This document shows, in pieces, positions 1 to 12,699 of a stretch of 64,000 nucleotides of DNA (position 1 is its first letter; every line of letters begins with the position of its first letter). The notes under the pieces are model-generated. The model made no database searches, was not told the DNA's origin, and saw only the letters and a list, made by a program, of their open reading frames with translations. A program made the translations under genes and the position numbers. The DNA is from Planoprotostelium fungivorum. Its lineage: Eukaryota; Evosea; Variosea; Cavosteliida; Cavosteliaceae. The stretch spans positions 62,001-126,000 of the forward strand of contig MDYQ01000129.1 in the NCBI GenBank assembly GCA_003024175.1. Direction: 5' to 3'.

Positions 1-1027
1 TATGGAGAGAGAGGATGGTGTGTCTGCTGGGATGATAGGCCTGACTTGTTTGTGGCACACGTCTGCCTTGAATACTTCGAAAGAAGTGTACTCTGAGAAG
101 GGCTCCTGACGGGTCAGTAGCTCCCAGAGGACGATACTGTGGGAGGTCAGGAGTGGTTGTAGATGGATCGACTCACCCGAAAGAGTAGACGTCGCATTTC
201 TCGTTGAACTCTTGGAACATCATGACTTCAGGGGCCATCCTGTGATATCATCAGAGACATCTCATCGCATTCGCAGGTTCGAGAGATTCTCCACTCACCA
301 CAGAGGGGTACCCTTTGCATTCTGTCTGTCTTTGACTTTGTGGTCTCTGGGTATCAATTGGGACAGACCAAAATCACAAACTATTGATGTCATTGTCGTT
401 CGATAGAAAAGGACCCCACCTTTGACGTTCATGTTGTTGTCGACCAAGAGGTTGGATGATTTGAGATCTCGATGAATGAAGACTGGGTTACTGCAGTGCA
501 ACCAGTTCATGCCGAGAGCTGCATCTCTGGCCATCTTCATGCGAAGAAAGAGGGAGAGTGTGACCTTGCTATCGTGCAGTAGTGATTCGACATCGCCTTT
601 GGGCAGTAATTCTGTGACCATCATACAAGGCTTCTCTGGAAGTAGACAAGCACCCTAACATCACGATCAATTCCATTCCGTATGGTAGTTGGTCGATGGT
701 ACATCAAATACAATTTGACACTCACCATGAAGAGGCAAATGTTGGGATGAAAAATCTTGGACATGATCTTGACCTCTCTGCGGAAAGCCAATAAAGTCCT
801 TTTATCAAAAGTCCTGTGGAGGATCTTGACGGCAACTGGCTTCTGACGGCATCTGCCTTTATACACTTTACCAAAAGACCCCGAACCGATCTCCTCCTCC
901 ACTTCGCAATGTCAGGATAGATAGGCAACATGATAGACGAACCTGTAATCTCTTCCGGGAAGATTTCAGGTGCACCTAGAGAACCTTCATCCGGTCGATT
1001 GGCTCCCTGAAGAGCAAGGTGCGCCAT
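1..1027 (-). CDS. TKL-group protein kinase (Raf/MLK-like), C-terminus cut by window edge
   Basis: Protein kinase of the tyrosine-kinase-like group; the 3' end lies beyond base 1. Motifs in order: glycine loop IGSGSFGKV, the ATP lysine in PVAVKIL, catalytic loop HRDLKSSN, magnesium loop CDFGL, and WMAPEV at the activation-segment end; HRDLKSSN is typical of Raf/MLK-like TKL kinases. Start taken at the ATG of 1025-1027 (MAHLALQGA). The first exon joins the kinase frame only if a 41-nt intron at 902-942 is removed, giving EEITVEEEIGSG. Other inferred introns are 655-725, 381-419, 240-298 and 137-176. The short N-terminal extension (about 40 residues) shows no domain. Function as a signalling kinase is certain; substrates are unknown. 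Confidence 0.9.
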
Positions 1028-1108
1028 GATGGACTTCGGAAGATCAGATGATGTCTGTCATCTACAACCAGATGAGATCACCACACAGTCTCACATTGAT
1101 TTCACACC

Positions 1109-1811
1109 ATGTCCAACGCTTCGATAGAGGATATCCTAGCTGATCTGGATCTCTTCATCGTTTCGACCGAAATCGAACTCGATCACATCACAACTCGCAA
1201 ACAGATCAAGGAGGAATCGAGAGAGACGGATGATGAGGAGACATTCAGCTCTCGTTTCGCCTACGAGAAGGCGACGGGAGTCGTGATGTTACCAGATGAT
1301 CTTCCACCTCTTCCGCCTGATTCCGTCCCGGTCGCTGCGCCACCTCCGATGCCACATCTTCCCAACCTCACACCTCACATGAACATGAACATGAACATGA
1401 TGAATCCTCCCATACTCCATGATGTTCCACCGCCCATCTGGCCTCCCCCACAACCACGTCGAGTCCATCCGAAGCAATTGCAATACTTGGCAGACGTACA
1501 GTATGCGGGCAGAGAGAAGTCCAAACGGCTGTTGAGACGTTTAGACGTGGATCCTCTCGAAGATCCATCTCAAATGCAGTCATCGACAGGTGATGAAGAC
1601 ATCTTCATCGACACGTACTGAAGACAATGAAGGACAACAACAGTTGAGTCAGGTCGAACAACAGCAACAAGAGAGAGATTGGAAGAGGAGGAGAGCCAGC
1701 TACAGAGCGAAGAACGTTCACATCACGAGAAGGACGCCGACACAAGTGGCGAAGGATCTCATCGAGGCAAAGATGGCCATTCTAGACAACAATGTATCCT
1801 TTCCATCGTAA
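1109..1811 (+). CDS. Proline-rich hypothetical protein
   Basis: Opens with MSNASIEDILADLDLF, an acidic N-terminus, followed by a proline-rich middle (PPLPPDS, PPPMPHLPN, PPPIWPPPQP) and a short run of Asn-Met repeats (bases about 1378-1402). The first frame stops at 1621, but removing a small intron of about 34 nt (about 1592-1624) joins it in frame to a Gln-rich, basic C-terminus ending AKMAILDNNVSFPS at 1811. The proline clusters would suit SH3, WW or profilin partners. I do not recognise a family. It is divergently transcribed from the kinase, the two starts lying 82 bp apart. The splice is inferred; without it the protein is 170 residues. Confidence 0.6.
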
Positions 1812-2040
1812 CGGTTTTCGTTTCTCTGTCATCTGCGCGTGCGATGTATCAACAACATGACGATGATGTCATTCGATCTTCTTAGAAGATCATCAGATGA
1901 GAGTGTAGGAGGTACTGAACATATACACTGATAAAGAGATGATATCAACTTGAATCGCTCATGGTGCGCGCTCCCTGTGGCCATTGTGTTGTAAAAAGGG
2001 ACAGGGCACAAATGATTGATCCCGAAGGCGTGTCGTCAAG

Positions 2041-2050
2041 TGACGTCACA
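2041..2050. promoter_or_regulatory. CRE-like palindrome TGACGTCA upstream of Rpt3
   Basis: A perfect TGACGTCA lies about 130 bp upstream of the proteasome ATPase start, in the 363-bp gap between the proline-rich gene and Rpt3. This is the consensus for CREB/ATF-type bZIP factors in many eukaryotes; use here is inference. Confidence 0.3.
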
Positions 2051-2174
2051 CCGACCTCATCCCTGATCTTCATTATCGAAAAAATAAACAATTCAACATG
2101 GAAGAGATTGGTCTGAAGAGGAGCACTCAAACAAAGGTGATTCATTTGTTTCGAGCTCCACTCTACGAGGCGAA

Positions 2175-3797
<1,623 letters not shown>

Positions 3798-4105
3798 ATC
3801 AACATGCTGTTCTCTTCATGTGATGCCTGTTATCTGTTATGCGGTTATCTTCATCAAGGATTATCTTATATCACGAAAGCCTGAGGACTACCGCTGAATC
3901 GACTCTTGTCCATAAATGCTCTGCTCTGGCCAGCATATCACCATGCATTCTCAAAAGCGATAGATTCTCTTCTTTATCATTGATGAATTTCGGGTGTGCG
4001 AGTGATATCTCTCAATTCGGTGCCTTGAGGGGAGATTGGAGAGTCTACTTCTCCAAAACTGATCACCTGGAGGATCAAGTCATCACATCGTCCAATGAGA
4101 TGGTG
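3798..4105. other. Convergent intergenic spacer
   Basis: 308 bp between the tail-to-tail genes Rpt3 and the TBC protein. It should hold both 3' untranslated regions. I see no gene, repeat or strong fold. Confidence 0.6.
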
Positions 4106-6075
4106 TCATCTCACCCTCCTCGCCGGTGACGAAAACTCTTTGAATCCGTTCACTCCCTTGAAATCATCTGCAACGTCCAATCGGATGCAGTTGACCACGT
4201 TCTCATCGTTTCCCTGATGTCCCGTCACATCACCATCACCCTCCATCTCCATCACACCTCCATCCTCTTCTTCTTGTCGATCTGTGGCGTCGCCTCGTCT
4301 TCCAAAAGAGACCTCTTCCTGGGTGATTTCCTCGGGGTGATGCGGTCGACAAATCTGTCCAAGAGGGATCGTCCCACCTTCTTCGTGCTGCTGCGAGGTG
4401 ACGCAGCTCGCAGTGGAGATCGAATGGGTGACTTGATGGGAGAAGACAGAGGGGAACGAATGGGAGAGCGAACTTGGACCGCAGAGCTGGAGGGGAGTCA
4501 GGAACGTCGACGGGAGAGGACTCACCGGTGGCGGGCGAGCAGATTGTCGACGTTGAATAGTTTGGCGGCGTGACACAGGGCGGACGGCTGAGTCTTCTCG
4601 GGGGGAGGGTTGAGGAGGTAGGGTACCATCTGTCCTTCACCTGTCCCAATTTCAATCTCCCGCCAATATTCATCCCGATTCGATCTCTGATCCTCACCTC
4701 TCAATAGGAGCAGCTCGTCCTGGCAGCAGGAGAGGACGGACAGTGCCGTTGTGAAGAGAGACTTTGGACCATGGAGGAATAGCATGTCCCAAGCGTAGAG
4801 AGTGGTGGACCACAGCGGCACGCTAGTGAACAGAGACAACCACCACTGAGATAGAAAGATGGTGCAATCCAAGCCTTCGGTCTGATGATGTCAGATCGAA
4901 GTGAAGATGAGGGAGATCACTTGAAAATGGCGGTAGAGCTTGGGTAGAGCTTCTTCGAGCAACTTGGCGAAGGTAGCCACGTCCTCTATGAGGCCGGGCA
5001 TGCGATGGCAGAAGTGTCGGTCCAATTTGCCGTCCATGATGAAACTGAAGTGACGGAAGGCTTCTTCGGGCTGGGAGGAGTCAGTTGGGAGGTGTAAGAT
5101 GATGAGATGAACCTGAGGAAAATGCATCAAGAGGAGAGCGGCACCGTAAGACATACCCTGGCAGTAACCAACTGCCGAGTTGTGGACGCTGTATGCTCTG
5201 GAGACGTCACAACCCCGACGCCGGTTGAGGTATTCACCTCAGAACTTGGCCGAGATAGTCTTGTCCATGGCACACGTTCATCAACTCTGGAAGGAAGATC
5301 TTGTGATTGGGGAAGGTTCGGGGGAGATCGAGATCGATCTGCTCCACAACCTTCTTTCTGGGGCGGATGGACAACATCTCGTCGAAGTAACCGTGAGTCT
5401 GTGAAGCGGGGAAGGAGGCGCTGGTGAGCTTCTTCCATACCTTTCAGAACGTGAGATTGAGAGAATGATGGTGTAGTCACCTGAGCTCTGATTTCGTGAG
5501 GTAGACCTGCCTCGATGAGGGAGACGAGCTGAGATGGTGAGATGTCGAGATAAAGAATGAGGACCCACAGAGGGACCCATATTGGCAGGCCATTCACGAA
5601 GGATCTGTCTCCATTCGTTGATTTTCCTCTGTTTCTCTCGAATCTGCACAACGGACAGACTCTCTCTGACCACAGGCTTCGTCAAATGGTGGTTCAACAG
5701 AAAGCCATACTCATCGAAGCGTAACCCAATCATGGGATCTTTCTATGTAGGTTCATCAGGTCACATCATTTGACAAAGACATACCTCCTCGTCAGATGCA
5801 TCCGAAAAGTCCAATGCATGTTTTTGAGGTGGTGGGGGTGAAGACGGGGTCGAGAGCACCGAAGGTGAAAGAAGCCTTGTTCTGTCCTTGCAAGATCTTC
5901 TGACGACATCGTCATCCGTCCAATCTTTGACCTTGAAAATAGGTCTCTCAATGAGCTTTGGTCGAGGTAGAGATGAACAGGGTTTGGATGGTTTGATGTC
6001 ACAGATACCCTCTAAATCTTGTAAATCCTCTGTCTCGACATTCTCGAAAGAGTCATTCAACTTCTTTGCTGTCAT
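4106..6075 (-). CDS. TBC-domain Rab GTPase-activating protein
   Basis: TBC proteins switch off Rab GTPases with an arginine finger and a glutamine finger. Both are present: IDLDLPRTFP (the IxxDxxR arginine motif) and AVGYCQGMSYGAALLL (the YxQ glutamine motif). The fold runs from REWPANMG/GLPHEIRAQVWKKL to the helix NVDNLLARHR. A 95-residue acidic, serine-rich N-terminus precedes it. At least nine introns are inferred, for example 5743-5784, 5529-5568 and 5441-5480, the last two exactly 40 nt. The C-terminal tail is basic with repeated Ser-Pro pairs (RSPIRSPLSSPIKSPIRSPL), possible proline-directed phosphorylation sites, and continues across an intron near 4255 to stop at 4106. The target Rab cannot be told. 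It shares a short divergent promoter with the lipase gene. Confidence 0.9.
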
Positions 6076-6129
6076 CTTGTGTGCGATGTGTTATATGCTC
6101 GTCGGACGAGCGAAAATTCAAATATTGGA

Positions 6130-6141
6130 TTTTGGCGGGAA
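6130..6141. promoter_or_regulatory. E2F-like site in divergent promoter
   Basis: TTTTGGCGGGAA lies in the 153-bp divergent promoter between the TBC gene and the lipase gene and matches the E2F/DP consensus half (TTTSGCGG-type). No other promoter element is recognisable. Function is inference. Confidence 0.3.
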
Positions 6142-6228
6142 CTTTCCATCCGGGATCCCAACGGTTGAACGGAAGATTTCCACAATTTATCCGTGTCCAC
6201 TGAGCGCATCACTACCGGCAGTAGCGAT

Positions 6229-9200
6229 GCAGGGCTACACCGGCCCTCCAGCCACAATATCTGACGTCCATCAGAGGGTTAGAGGTGAGATTCGAATAAA
6301 TCACCATCAGATATGCTGATGGAATCGAAGAGCTGCAGTCGAAGGAGAGACCACGAGTCAGTCATATGAAAAGGAGAAAGCTGACAAGTAGTCTGTCTAG
6401 CCCGAGAATCGCTGGTTTTCCAATCGGCAACGGTAGTCCATGGATCTCAGGTAAATCAACCGTTCGTCTATCAATCTGTACAAGTGTGGAAGACGTCGAC
6501 CACCCATCGGCTCGCTGATCGATTCATCGCAACTTAACGTCAATAGGCGCCGCTTTCGCGCTCAGAAGAGCTCTCAACGCCATAGAGTCTGGCTGTGCTT
6601 GGATCTTATCTATCTGCAAGCTCGCCATCATCACTTTCGTAATGGTGTGTGGTTGGAGATCGATCGTCACTCACCCTCACAGATACTACGTATCGTCATC
6701 ACCGGGGTAGTAGGTTGGTTGTCCCTCCTAGGTGAGACTCCATAACATGTCCCTCACCCTCTCATCCATCTTGTCATCCCACGGACACCATCTCATCCCG
6801 ATCAGGTAGCCCCGGCACCATCATCATCTCGTCAGTAGTCAAAGTCTTTGACGTCGTCGAGAGCATCGGGCTGTCCATCATAGAGGCCGGATCTTTCCTC
6901 CTCTCCATTCTATTCAACATCGTCGGCTCTACCGTAGATGCCATGGACCAATTATTCGGTAACGATGAAGCCAGCAGGTGGGAGGTCCCAAATATTTGGG
7001 ACTCTCGCTGACAACAGCAGGGCCCTCACGGCTTTCGTCGAGATGGCATCGAGAGAATGGAATAACCCGAGGCACTCTCACACCTTCGGGGGCACCAAGT
7101 CCATCACATTCTATCAAACAGCAAGGTGAGTGTCTTTGTTCGCGATCGTGTGATGAAGATGATGCGATGAGTCGGCGGCTCAGATGCGAGCAGGGCACTC
7201 ACGGCGTGGGCCGCTCTACAATCGGTCACGTCAGATTATTACGAGGCCAGATTTATTCCCGAATTAGAGGAGATCGATTTGAGACAGTGGGATATGGACA
7301 AGATGAAACGAAGGAAGCTCATCGCATCGGGTGCAGAGGTGAAGGAACATCTCCCTCCACCCCCCTCTTCATCATCGTCTCTTCTCTTCTGTGTCCCTCT
7401 CTTCGTTGACTCGCACACAGGCACCACAATCGTCATCTGACTACTTGAGAATCTCCTCCGAATCGTTCCGTAGGAATGCAAAGGGTGACGTCATCGGTGC
7501 GGAGATCCGCGGAAAAGCCGAAACTCCCGAGCCCGAGCTACCCAATCGCCTGGATGTTCGTCACCAACTCCGAAGGTGACCTCACCTTGAATTCGCGAAT
7601 GCGATTGTGACGCAACGGACAGATACTCGAAGTTGGTCATTGGGTCCTACGGCCATTTGGGTCTCATGATCTTCAATGTCATGGGTGCCATCACTCAAGG
7701 CCTTTCTCCCGCCACAATCCATCGAGAGAAACCCGCGGTGAGAATTCGCGCGGGAAAATCGTGTGACTCGTTGTAGACGGTCGGAACGGAGCAAAAGACG
7801 GAGGTGAAGGTGGTGGAAGGACACGTGGAGCCGAACTTGTGGAGTAGGATGTGGGGCACACACGATCACAAATTATTGGACCGCCTGGGAAACCTCACAC
7901 CAGGGTCGAGCGCTTCCGCCGTCGGTGGTGGATCCATGAAAATGGGCGATCGAAACCGGTGGGGATCTCGCCAAAGACTTGGCTGATTCCCCTACCAGTT
8001 ACATCCCCAGATTCTTCGTGGTAACAGATCACAAGACGAAAGAGATTGTATTGGCACTGAGAGGAACTCTCAGCATCAACGACATTGCCATCGATCTCAA
8101 CTGTGAAGAGAAGACTTTCGTTCTGCCTTGTGACTACGGCAAGGTGAGAGAGTGAAAGAATGCATCGACCGACAGAGACGTAGAACCCGGAGCCATCGTA
8201 CTCTGTCCACGGGGGTATGCTGCGAGTGAGTACCTCTTCATCTACAACGTTGTAGATCGAATATCGATAGGTGGCCAATCTGATGGCGGACAAATCGTCT
8301 CCAGCCACCATAGCAGTGTCCGAGGCCCTCATCGCTAATCCTGGCTACGGTGAGCTCCTCCTCCTCTACAGATCTGACTAGGAGACAGCTCTTGTCATCG
8401 TCGGGCATTCTTTAGGTGCAGGTCTGGCCAGTCTCCTCGTTTTCTTCTGGTGCAACCCCGAAGAAGGCTGCACTTCACACAATTCCGGGCTGCCGCCGGG
8501 TCGCAAGATCAAGGTGAAGCGAATGCGATCTGCGATCTCGATTGAAGGAGACAGGCTTGGGCTTTCGCACCGCCTTGTGTGGCTGATGGAGCTCTCTGTA
8601 GGAGGACCAGAAGGGTCATCAAGAGTTTTGTCTACTCGTGGGATGCTGTATCCCGTCTGTCTCTCGGTGAGTCACGTCTGACGTCGGAAGTTGACCGGAA
8701 TCGCAGGCTCGATCGCAGATTTGAGGTCGGTCAGTGCCCGGTGTACGCACGGAGAGGCCTCTCTGGTGAGGGGTACCACGAGGCGTGTTCTGGCATACCG
8801 ACAGGGAAAACTCGATGATAATCCGGAAAAGAAGAGGGCGGAGATGGAGCATTTCTTAGAATTGCGTCGCTCTCTGGGTGATTATTATCCTCATCTCACC
8901 ATCACCGTCATCACTCTTCACCATCATCTCATCATCACTCTTCACCATCAATATGTGGTATCTGCAACTTTGTCATCTCATCCATCATCTCATCACAAGA
9001 TCAAATCTCGATCCTCGATTGAAGTTCAAGCAGAGGTTAATCTCAGCGGCTGCACTTTATTCCCCGCAGGAACTGTCTTCTGGCTGCATAATCGAGCTGA
9101 TCTGAAGACACCTCCCTTGGAGAATCCAGACGTCAGCCCTGGCTCAGACTCACCTTATCGATTGTTCAAGGTGAAGTGACGTTCACAGCGGGAGCTAACG

Positions 9201-9316
9201 ATGTCGAACAGGTGACGGGGTCAGTCGAGGTGGTCTTCAGTGAAATGATATTTAGTAAGAACATGTTGAGCGTTCACCTTCCCCACAGCTACGATCGTGT
9301 CATCCACGATCTGTAG
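6229..9316 (+). CDS. Membrane-anchored lipase class 3, sn1-specific diacylglycerol lipase-like
   Basis: Serine lipase of the DAGL/lipase-3 fold. The N-terminal third is hydrophobic (SICKLAIITFVMILRIVITGVVGWLSLLG, SIGLSIIEAGSFLLSILFNIVG as separate stretches), probably membrane segments. The catalytic part reads SYIPRFFVVTDHKTKEIVLA then RGTLSINDIAIDL, HGGMLR, the nucleophile elbow VGHSLGAG, the acid SWDAVSRLSLGSIADL, and a histidine near the end in MLSVHLPHSYDRVIHDL. Start at 6229 (MQGYTGPP). About fifteen introns are needed, among them 6285-6330, 6451-6546, 6978-7020 and 8226-8270; the join near 7935-7975 is uncertain. Diacylglycerol hydrolysis is family inference. The intron at 6978 holds an 18-bp palindrome and that at 8226 a perfect TCTACAACGTTGTAGA hairpin. 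Confidence 0.85.
8241..8256. repeat. Perfect 16-bp palindrome of the intron motif (TCTACAACGTTGTAGA)
   Basis: Lies within a 45-nt intron of the lipase gene and is its own reverse complement. It is the fully symmetric form of the motif seen some 35 times in this window. Confidence 0.85.
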
Positions 9317-9510
9317 ACTGCAATGTTCTTCCGTTAGATGAGATAGGAGTAGAAAGAAGAAACGATTGAATGAATAGATTCCTTTTTGTAATCTTCTCTT
9401 CCCCTCACTATTCAGACTCTTCATTCTACAATGTTTATGCGTGCGAATGTTTCAATCAGAGTGCCTGTTCAAGCACTGCGAGAAGAAAGGTCACTTTCCA
9501 TTAGAAGAAA

Positions 9511-9547
9511 TACCTCCTTAAAACAGTTGCCCTCGGACCGGGTAATT
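9511..9547 (+). repeat. Left terminal inverted repeat of the transposon
   Basis: Opens TACCTCCTTAAAACAGTTGC and runs on to CCGGGTAA. Compared with the right end it has a one-base insertion and a few substitutions over about 37 bp. Confidence 0.85.
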
Positions 9548-9956
9548 ATTGTTCCGGTCCCTCGAGAAGTTCGGACCTCAGTTGGATAATAAAGTGTTCT
9601 ATGGTTCTTTCGAGAAGATTAATGTTGTCGTTGAATGTGGCTTCGAGCCAGAGGGTCCACGCTTGAACAGCAAGCATTTTGATCACGTGACAGAAAATTG
9701 CGGAATCCCGGTTCCGGCATCGTAAGAATATGTCCAAATCCTTTAATGTGAGATCGTCGTGTATCTTTTTGACATTCCGATCGTCCCAACGGCGTAACTT
9801 TTCTTTCAAAGCAGCTGCGGTCAGTTCTGTGACTTCTCAGTATACATGACGGCTTGAAGAATCAGACTCACTCCCTACTTTGATATTTCTGTCCTTGCAG
9901 AGCGCAGCAAGCTGCTTTTTGTTCATCGGAGAATATCTATCCGACGAATCTGCCAT
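9546..9956 (-). CDS. Small SAP-like protein encoded within the transposon
   Basis: Starts MADSSDRYSPMNKKQLAALC; with a 45-nt intron at 9827-9871 removed it continues as LTAAALKEKLRRWDDR. The first 45 residues read like a SAP/HeH helix-loop-helix DNA-binding motif, followed by an about 85-residue helical segment (LKDLDIFLRCRNRD to LRSELLEGPEQ) without a known domain. The stop lies inside the left inverted repeat, which supports its belonging to the element. It could be an accessory DNA-binding protein or a captured host fragment. No function is established. Confidence 0.5.
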
Positions 9957-10076
9957 CTGTCAGAATCGAGACTTCTTTGAAATTTCACATCTGAATGATT
10001 CTACCCTTACCCCTCTCTCGATTTGACCGGGCAGTTACTCTCGCTAATAGCGCCCTCGGGAGATTGTTCGTATTTC

Positions 10077-11040
10077 CTAGGATACGCCACGCAAGCTCGA
10101 TCTTTGTTCCCTCTGAAACGTGTCATTCGTCGTTTCACTGCGATGAAAATCGTCAACATCACCTGTGGACATTCCCTTCTGAGGACACATTCGCTTCAGG
10201 ATCTCTGCCTTGAGATTTGAGGTCTCAATGATGTCATCCAGGAGATCTTCGTCGTTGTCGTAATTCATCTTCATTCCCGCGGTGAAGATCCACACCATGT
10301 CTCGAGCCATCCCATCCTTCCAAACCATCGATCGGCACACACAGAGATGATACTTGTTGGCGAGATGTTTGGCCACGTCTAGGCACTCGTAGGGCTTGAA
10401 ATGTTCCAGCACCTCCGGGCGAAGTAAAAGCATATACGGCCGGCCGGTGTGGGGCATTTTCACTGCCATTGTGATACATTTCCATCCAATCCCATCAGGC
10501 TTTCGCTCAATGCAGACGCTCGAGCGTTGCGTAACCACCGGGAATGATGCTTGTCTCAAAGTTGCGGTTCACCATCGGCCAAATGGTCTCCCATGGTGGA
10601 TGCAGATATGAACATATCTGATTGTACTTGTTGATGCTGAGAGATGTCCCGCTGAGCATGTTACGGAGCTCCTTTTGGGACTTGTGAAAGGTGACCATTT
10701 CGGACAATTGTGCGACGGCAAATTTGAGGTAGTGGCTGCTGTCCAGCTGGATGTTTTCATGTTTTCCAGTCTTAGCGACGATCGGGTATCTCTGCCTAGA
10801 GCCTCGGCAAATTTTCTCCAGTATGTTTGGAGATAACATCCTTTTAAAGAAATTGGCGGGAGTTTGAGAATTGCAAGTTCCAACAGGGACGACGGTTGAC
10901 ATGGGTTTCGGCGGAACTCTTCTGAACAGTTTTAAACTAGTCACATTGGTGTAGTGATTCTTCTTGACAGACTTGAAATCGTCCAGTAGACTGTCGAGAT
11001 CATCAGGATTTTGATGATGCAATGCCTTGACGCCAGACAC
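10077..11040 (-). pseudogene. PiggyBac-family (DDE_Tnp_1_7-like) transposase remnant
   Basis: The minus-strand frame 10507-11040 contains ANFFKRMLSPNILEKICRGS, LSINKYNQICSYLH and WPMVNRNFETSIIPGGYATL, the order found in piggyBac transposases before the first catalytic Asp. The match resumes in another frame (10077-10559) with ERKPDGIGWKCITMAV, like the RKPxGxG segment just after that Asp in protist piggyBacs. The frame change falls near 10510-10560, where the first catalytic Asp would lie; the upstream frame lacks an in-frame ATG at its start, and the C-terminal Cys-rich finger is missing. It is therefore read as a broken DNA-transposon gene. Family assignment rests on motif order seen by eye. 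Confidence 0.6.
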
Positions 11041-11410
11041 TCACGATGAACTTCGCTTCTTCTTCTCATTTTGATTTGGCTATTGGTTGGTGACATCAAG
11101 CAATCGTAGGCTTTCATTAGCCAAAAAGTTTTGGCCCTCCTCTTGCAGCTGAGCCGTTGAACTCGGCACTTAAATTGTAAACGTCCCGCTTTTGCTTTTC
11201 GACAACAACCCTCTCATGATGAAGTCCAACGTGCGACACTGGTCGGCAGCATAGGCAGAGGCTGTGCCTCACTGTTACTGATGACGATCAACCCGGCCAG
11301 ATATCTCGTCTCATAACAACCACCGTAGACGACAAAACACCGAATGATTGCGACTTAATCTCGCGGAACTTCTGCTCTGAGAGCATTCGTCAAACACATA
11401 CCGTCACGCT

Positions 11411-11448
11411 TTCTTTAACCCGGCCCGCGGGCATGTTTTAAGGAGGTA
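11411..11448 (-). repeat. Right terminal inverted repeat of the transposon
   Basis: On the minus strand it reads TACCTCCTTAAAACATGCCC, then GCGGGCCGGGTTAA, pairing with the left end at 9511. Confidence 0.85.
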
Positions 11449-11549
11449 TACGACCGCAAGTTTGACAAGACCAGGAATACCACATTCCATTTTCGCGTTA
11501 CAAAGGACGCCACGGTATCGTCAGTCAGCATTCAATTCTGGCCTCAGAG

Positions 11550-12572
11550 ATGAAGAACACCCTCTTCATCGTCCTCGCGATCGTCTTCGGCGTCTCCGCC
11601 CTCGATGCAATCCCAGCTCAGGTCGTCGCAGCTCCCATGGCCAACAACCAGAGCGCCTTCACCGGATGGAAGAATGTGATCTACATCATGCAAGCTGTAG
11701 ATTGGAACAACAAGGCCAGGTCCCTCAACGTCCCCGGCCATAATCCCGTGTCTAACGGATACAACATCATGGTCCTCGCCTTCTACGACTCCGTTCACGG
11801 TGCTGGAGAGATGGCTCAGACTTGGGCTCAACTCAGCGACGGTGACAGAAACAGCTACCTCAACGCTTACCACCAGGCGGGAAAGAAGGTGCATTATATC
11901 TCCAATCTGCATTATCTCTGACAAAGAAAGGTCATCGTCAGTCTCTTCGGTGGCGCAGACAGCAACCCATCTCGTCTCAACCCCAACGATTTCGCCAACA
12001 AGGTCGTCAACTGGGTCAAGAAGTACAAGCTCGATGGTGTAGATGTGGATTATGAAGACGAAAAGTCTTTCTCGAAGGGAACTGGAGCCCAGTGGGTCAT
12101 CTCCCTCACCAAAACCCTACGCAATGGACTACCCCACGGACAGTACCTCCTCACCCACGCTCCTCAGGCTCCTCACTTTGCCTACGGCACCTTCAAGGAC
12201 AATGCTTACATCACCATCCACAAGGCCGTTGGCGATCTCATCGACTGGTACTCCGTTCAGTTCTACAACAACGACGGCTACGAGAACTGCAATGATCTCA
12301 TGTTCCATCGTAATGGGTATGGCTCAAAGTCCTCGACCATGGAGATCATCAGCAACATCGGTGTCCCCGCTCATAAATTGGTTGTTGGAAAGCCCGTTGG
12401 AACCAAATCCAGACACGATGCCGATAATGGTTTCATGGACATCAACACTCTGGTCGGTTGCATCAAGCAGGCCAGAGGCAAGGGATACACCAACGGAGGC
12501 ATCATGGGCTGGGAGCTGTTCTATGATAACAACGGCAACTGGGGAAACACTGCCCCCAACGCATGGAAGTGA
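11550..12572 (+). CDS. Secreted GH18 chitinase-like glycosidase
   Basis: A 326-residue protein with a signal peptide (MKNTLFIVLAIVFGVSALDA) and one 42-nt intron (11889-11930). Strand motifs of the GH18 barrel are visible: IVSLFGGADSN (barrel strand 3, SxGG type), then LDGVDVDYED, the DxxDxDxE active site with the catalytic acid glutamate intact. Later come WYSVQFYNND (strand 6) and GGIMGWELFYD (strand 8). Family members cleave chitin or other N-acetylglucosamine polymers. No chitin-binding module follows the barrel. In a phagotrophic amoeba it would suit digestion of fungal or cyst wall, but that role is inferred. It stands just downstream of the transposon's right end. Confidence 0.9.
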
Positions 12573-12699
12573 AAGAGCTCCTCTTTGACATGACTCTGTT
12601 CAATAGACGGAAATGTATATTTCTTCACTGTTTATTCTCTCTCAACACCAAAATCATGCCTCAACATGTATCATGCATCGGCGTCAGACGGTCACAAAT

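Larger units (their letters stand above)
9511..11448 (-). mobile_element. Decayed piggyBac-like DNA transposon with terminal inverted repeats
   Basis: A 1.94-kb unit framed by near-identical inverted repeats that both open TACCTCCTTAAAACA and continue with GCCC..GG.CCGGGT. Two minus-strand reading frames lie inside: a transposase-like frame (10077-11040) and a small SAP-like frame (9546-9956). TTAA, the piggyBac target, sits seven bases inside each end, but symmetry extends outward through TACCTCC to a TA at each border, so the target duplication may be TA rather than TTAA. It lies between the lipase 3' end and the chitinase promoter and disrupts neither gene. The transposase is not intact in a single frame, so the copy is probably immobile. 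Confidence 0.75.
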
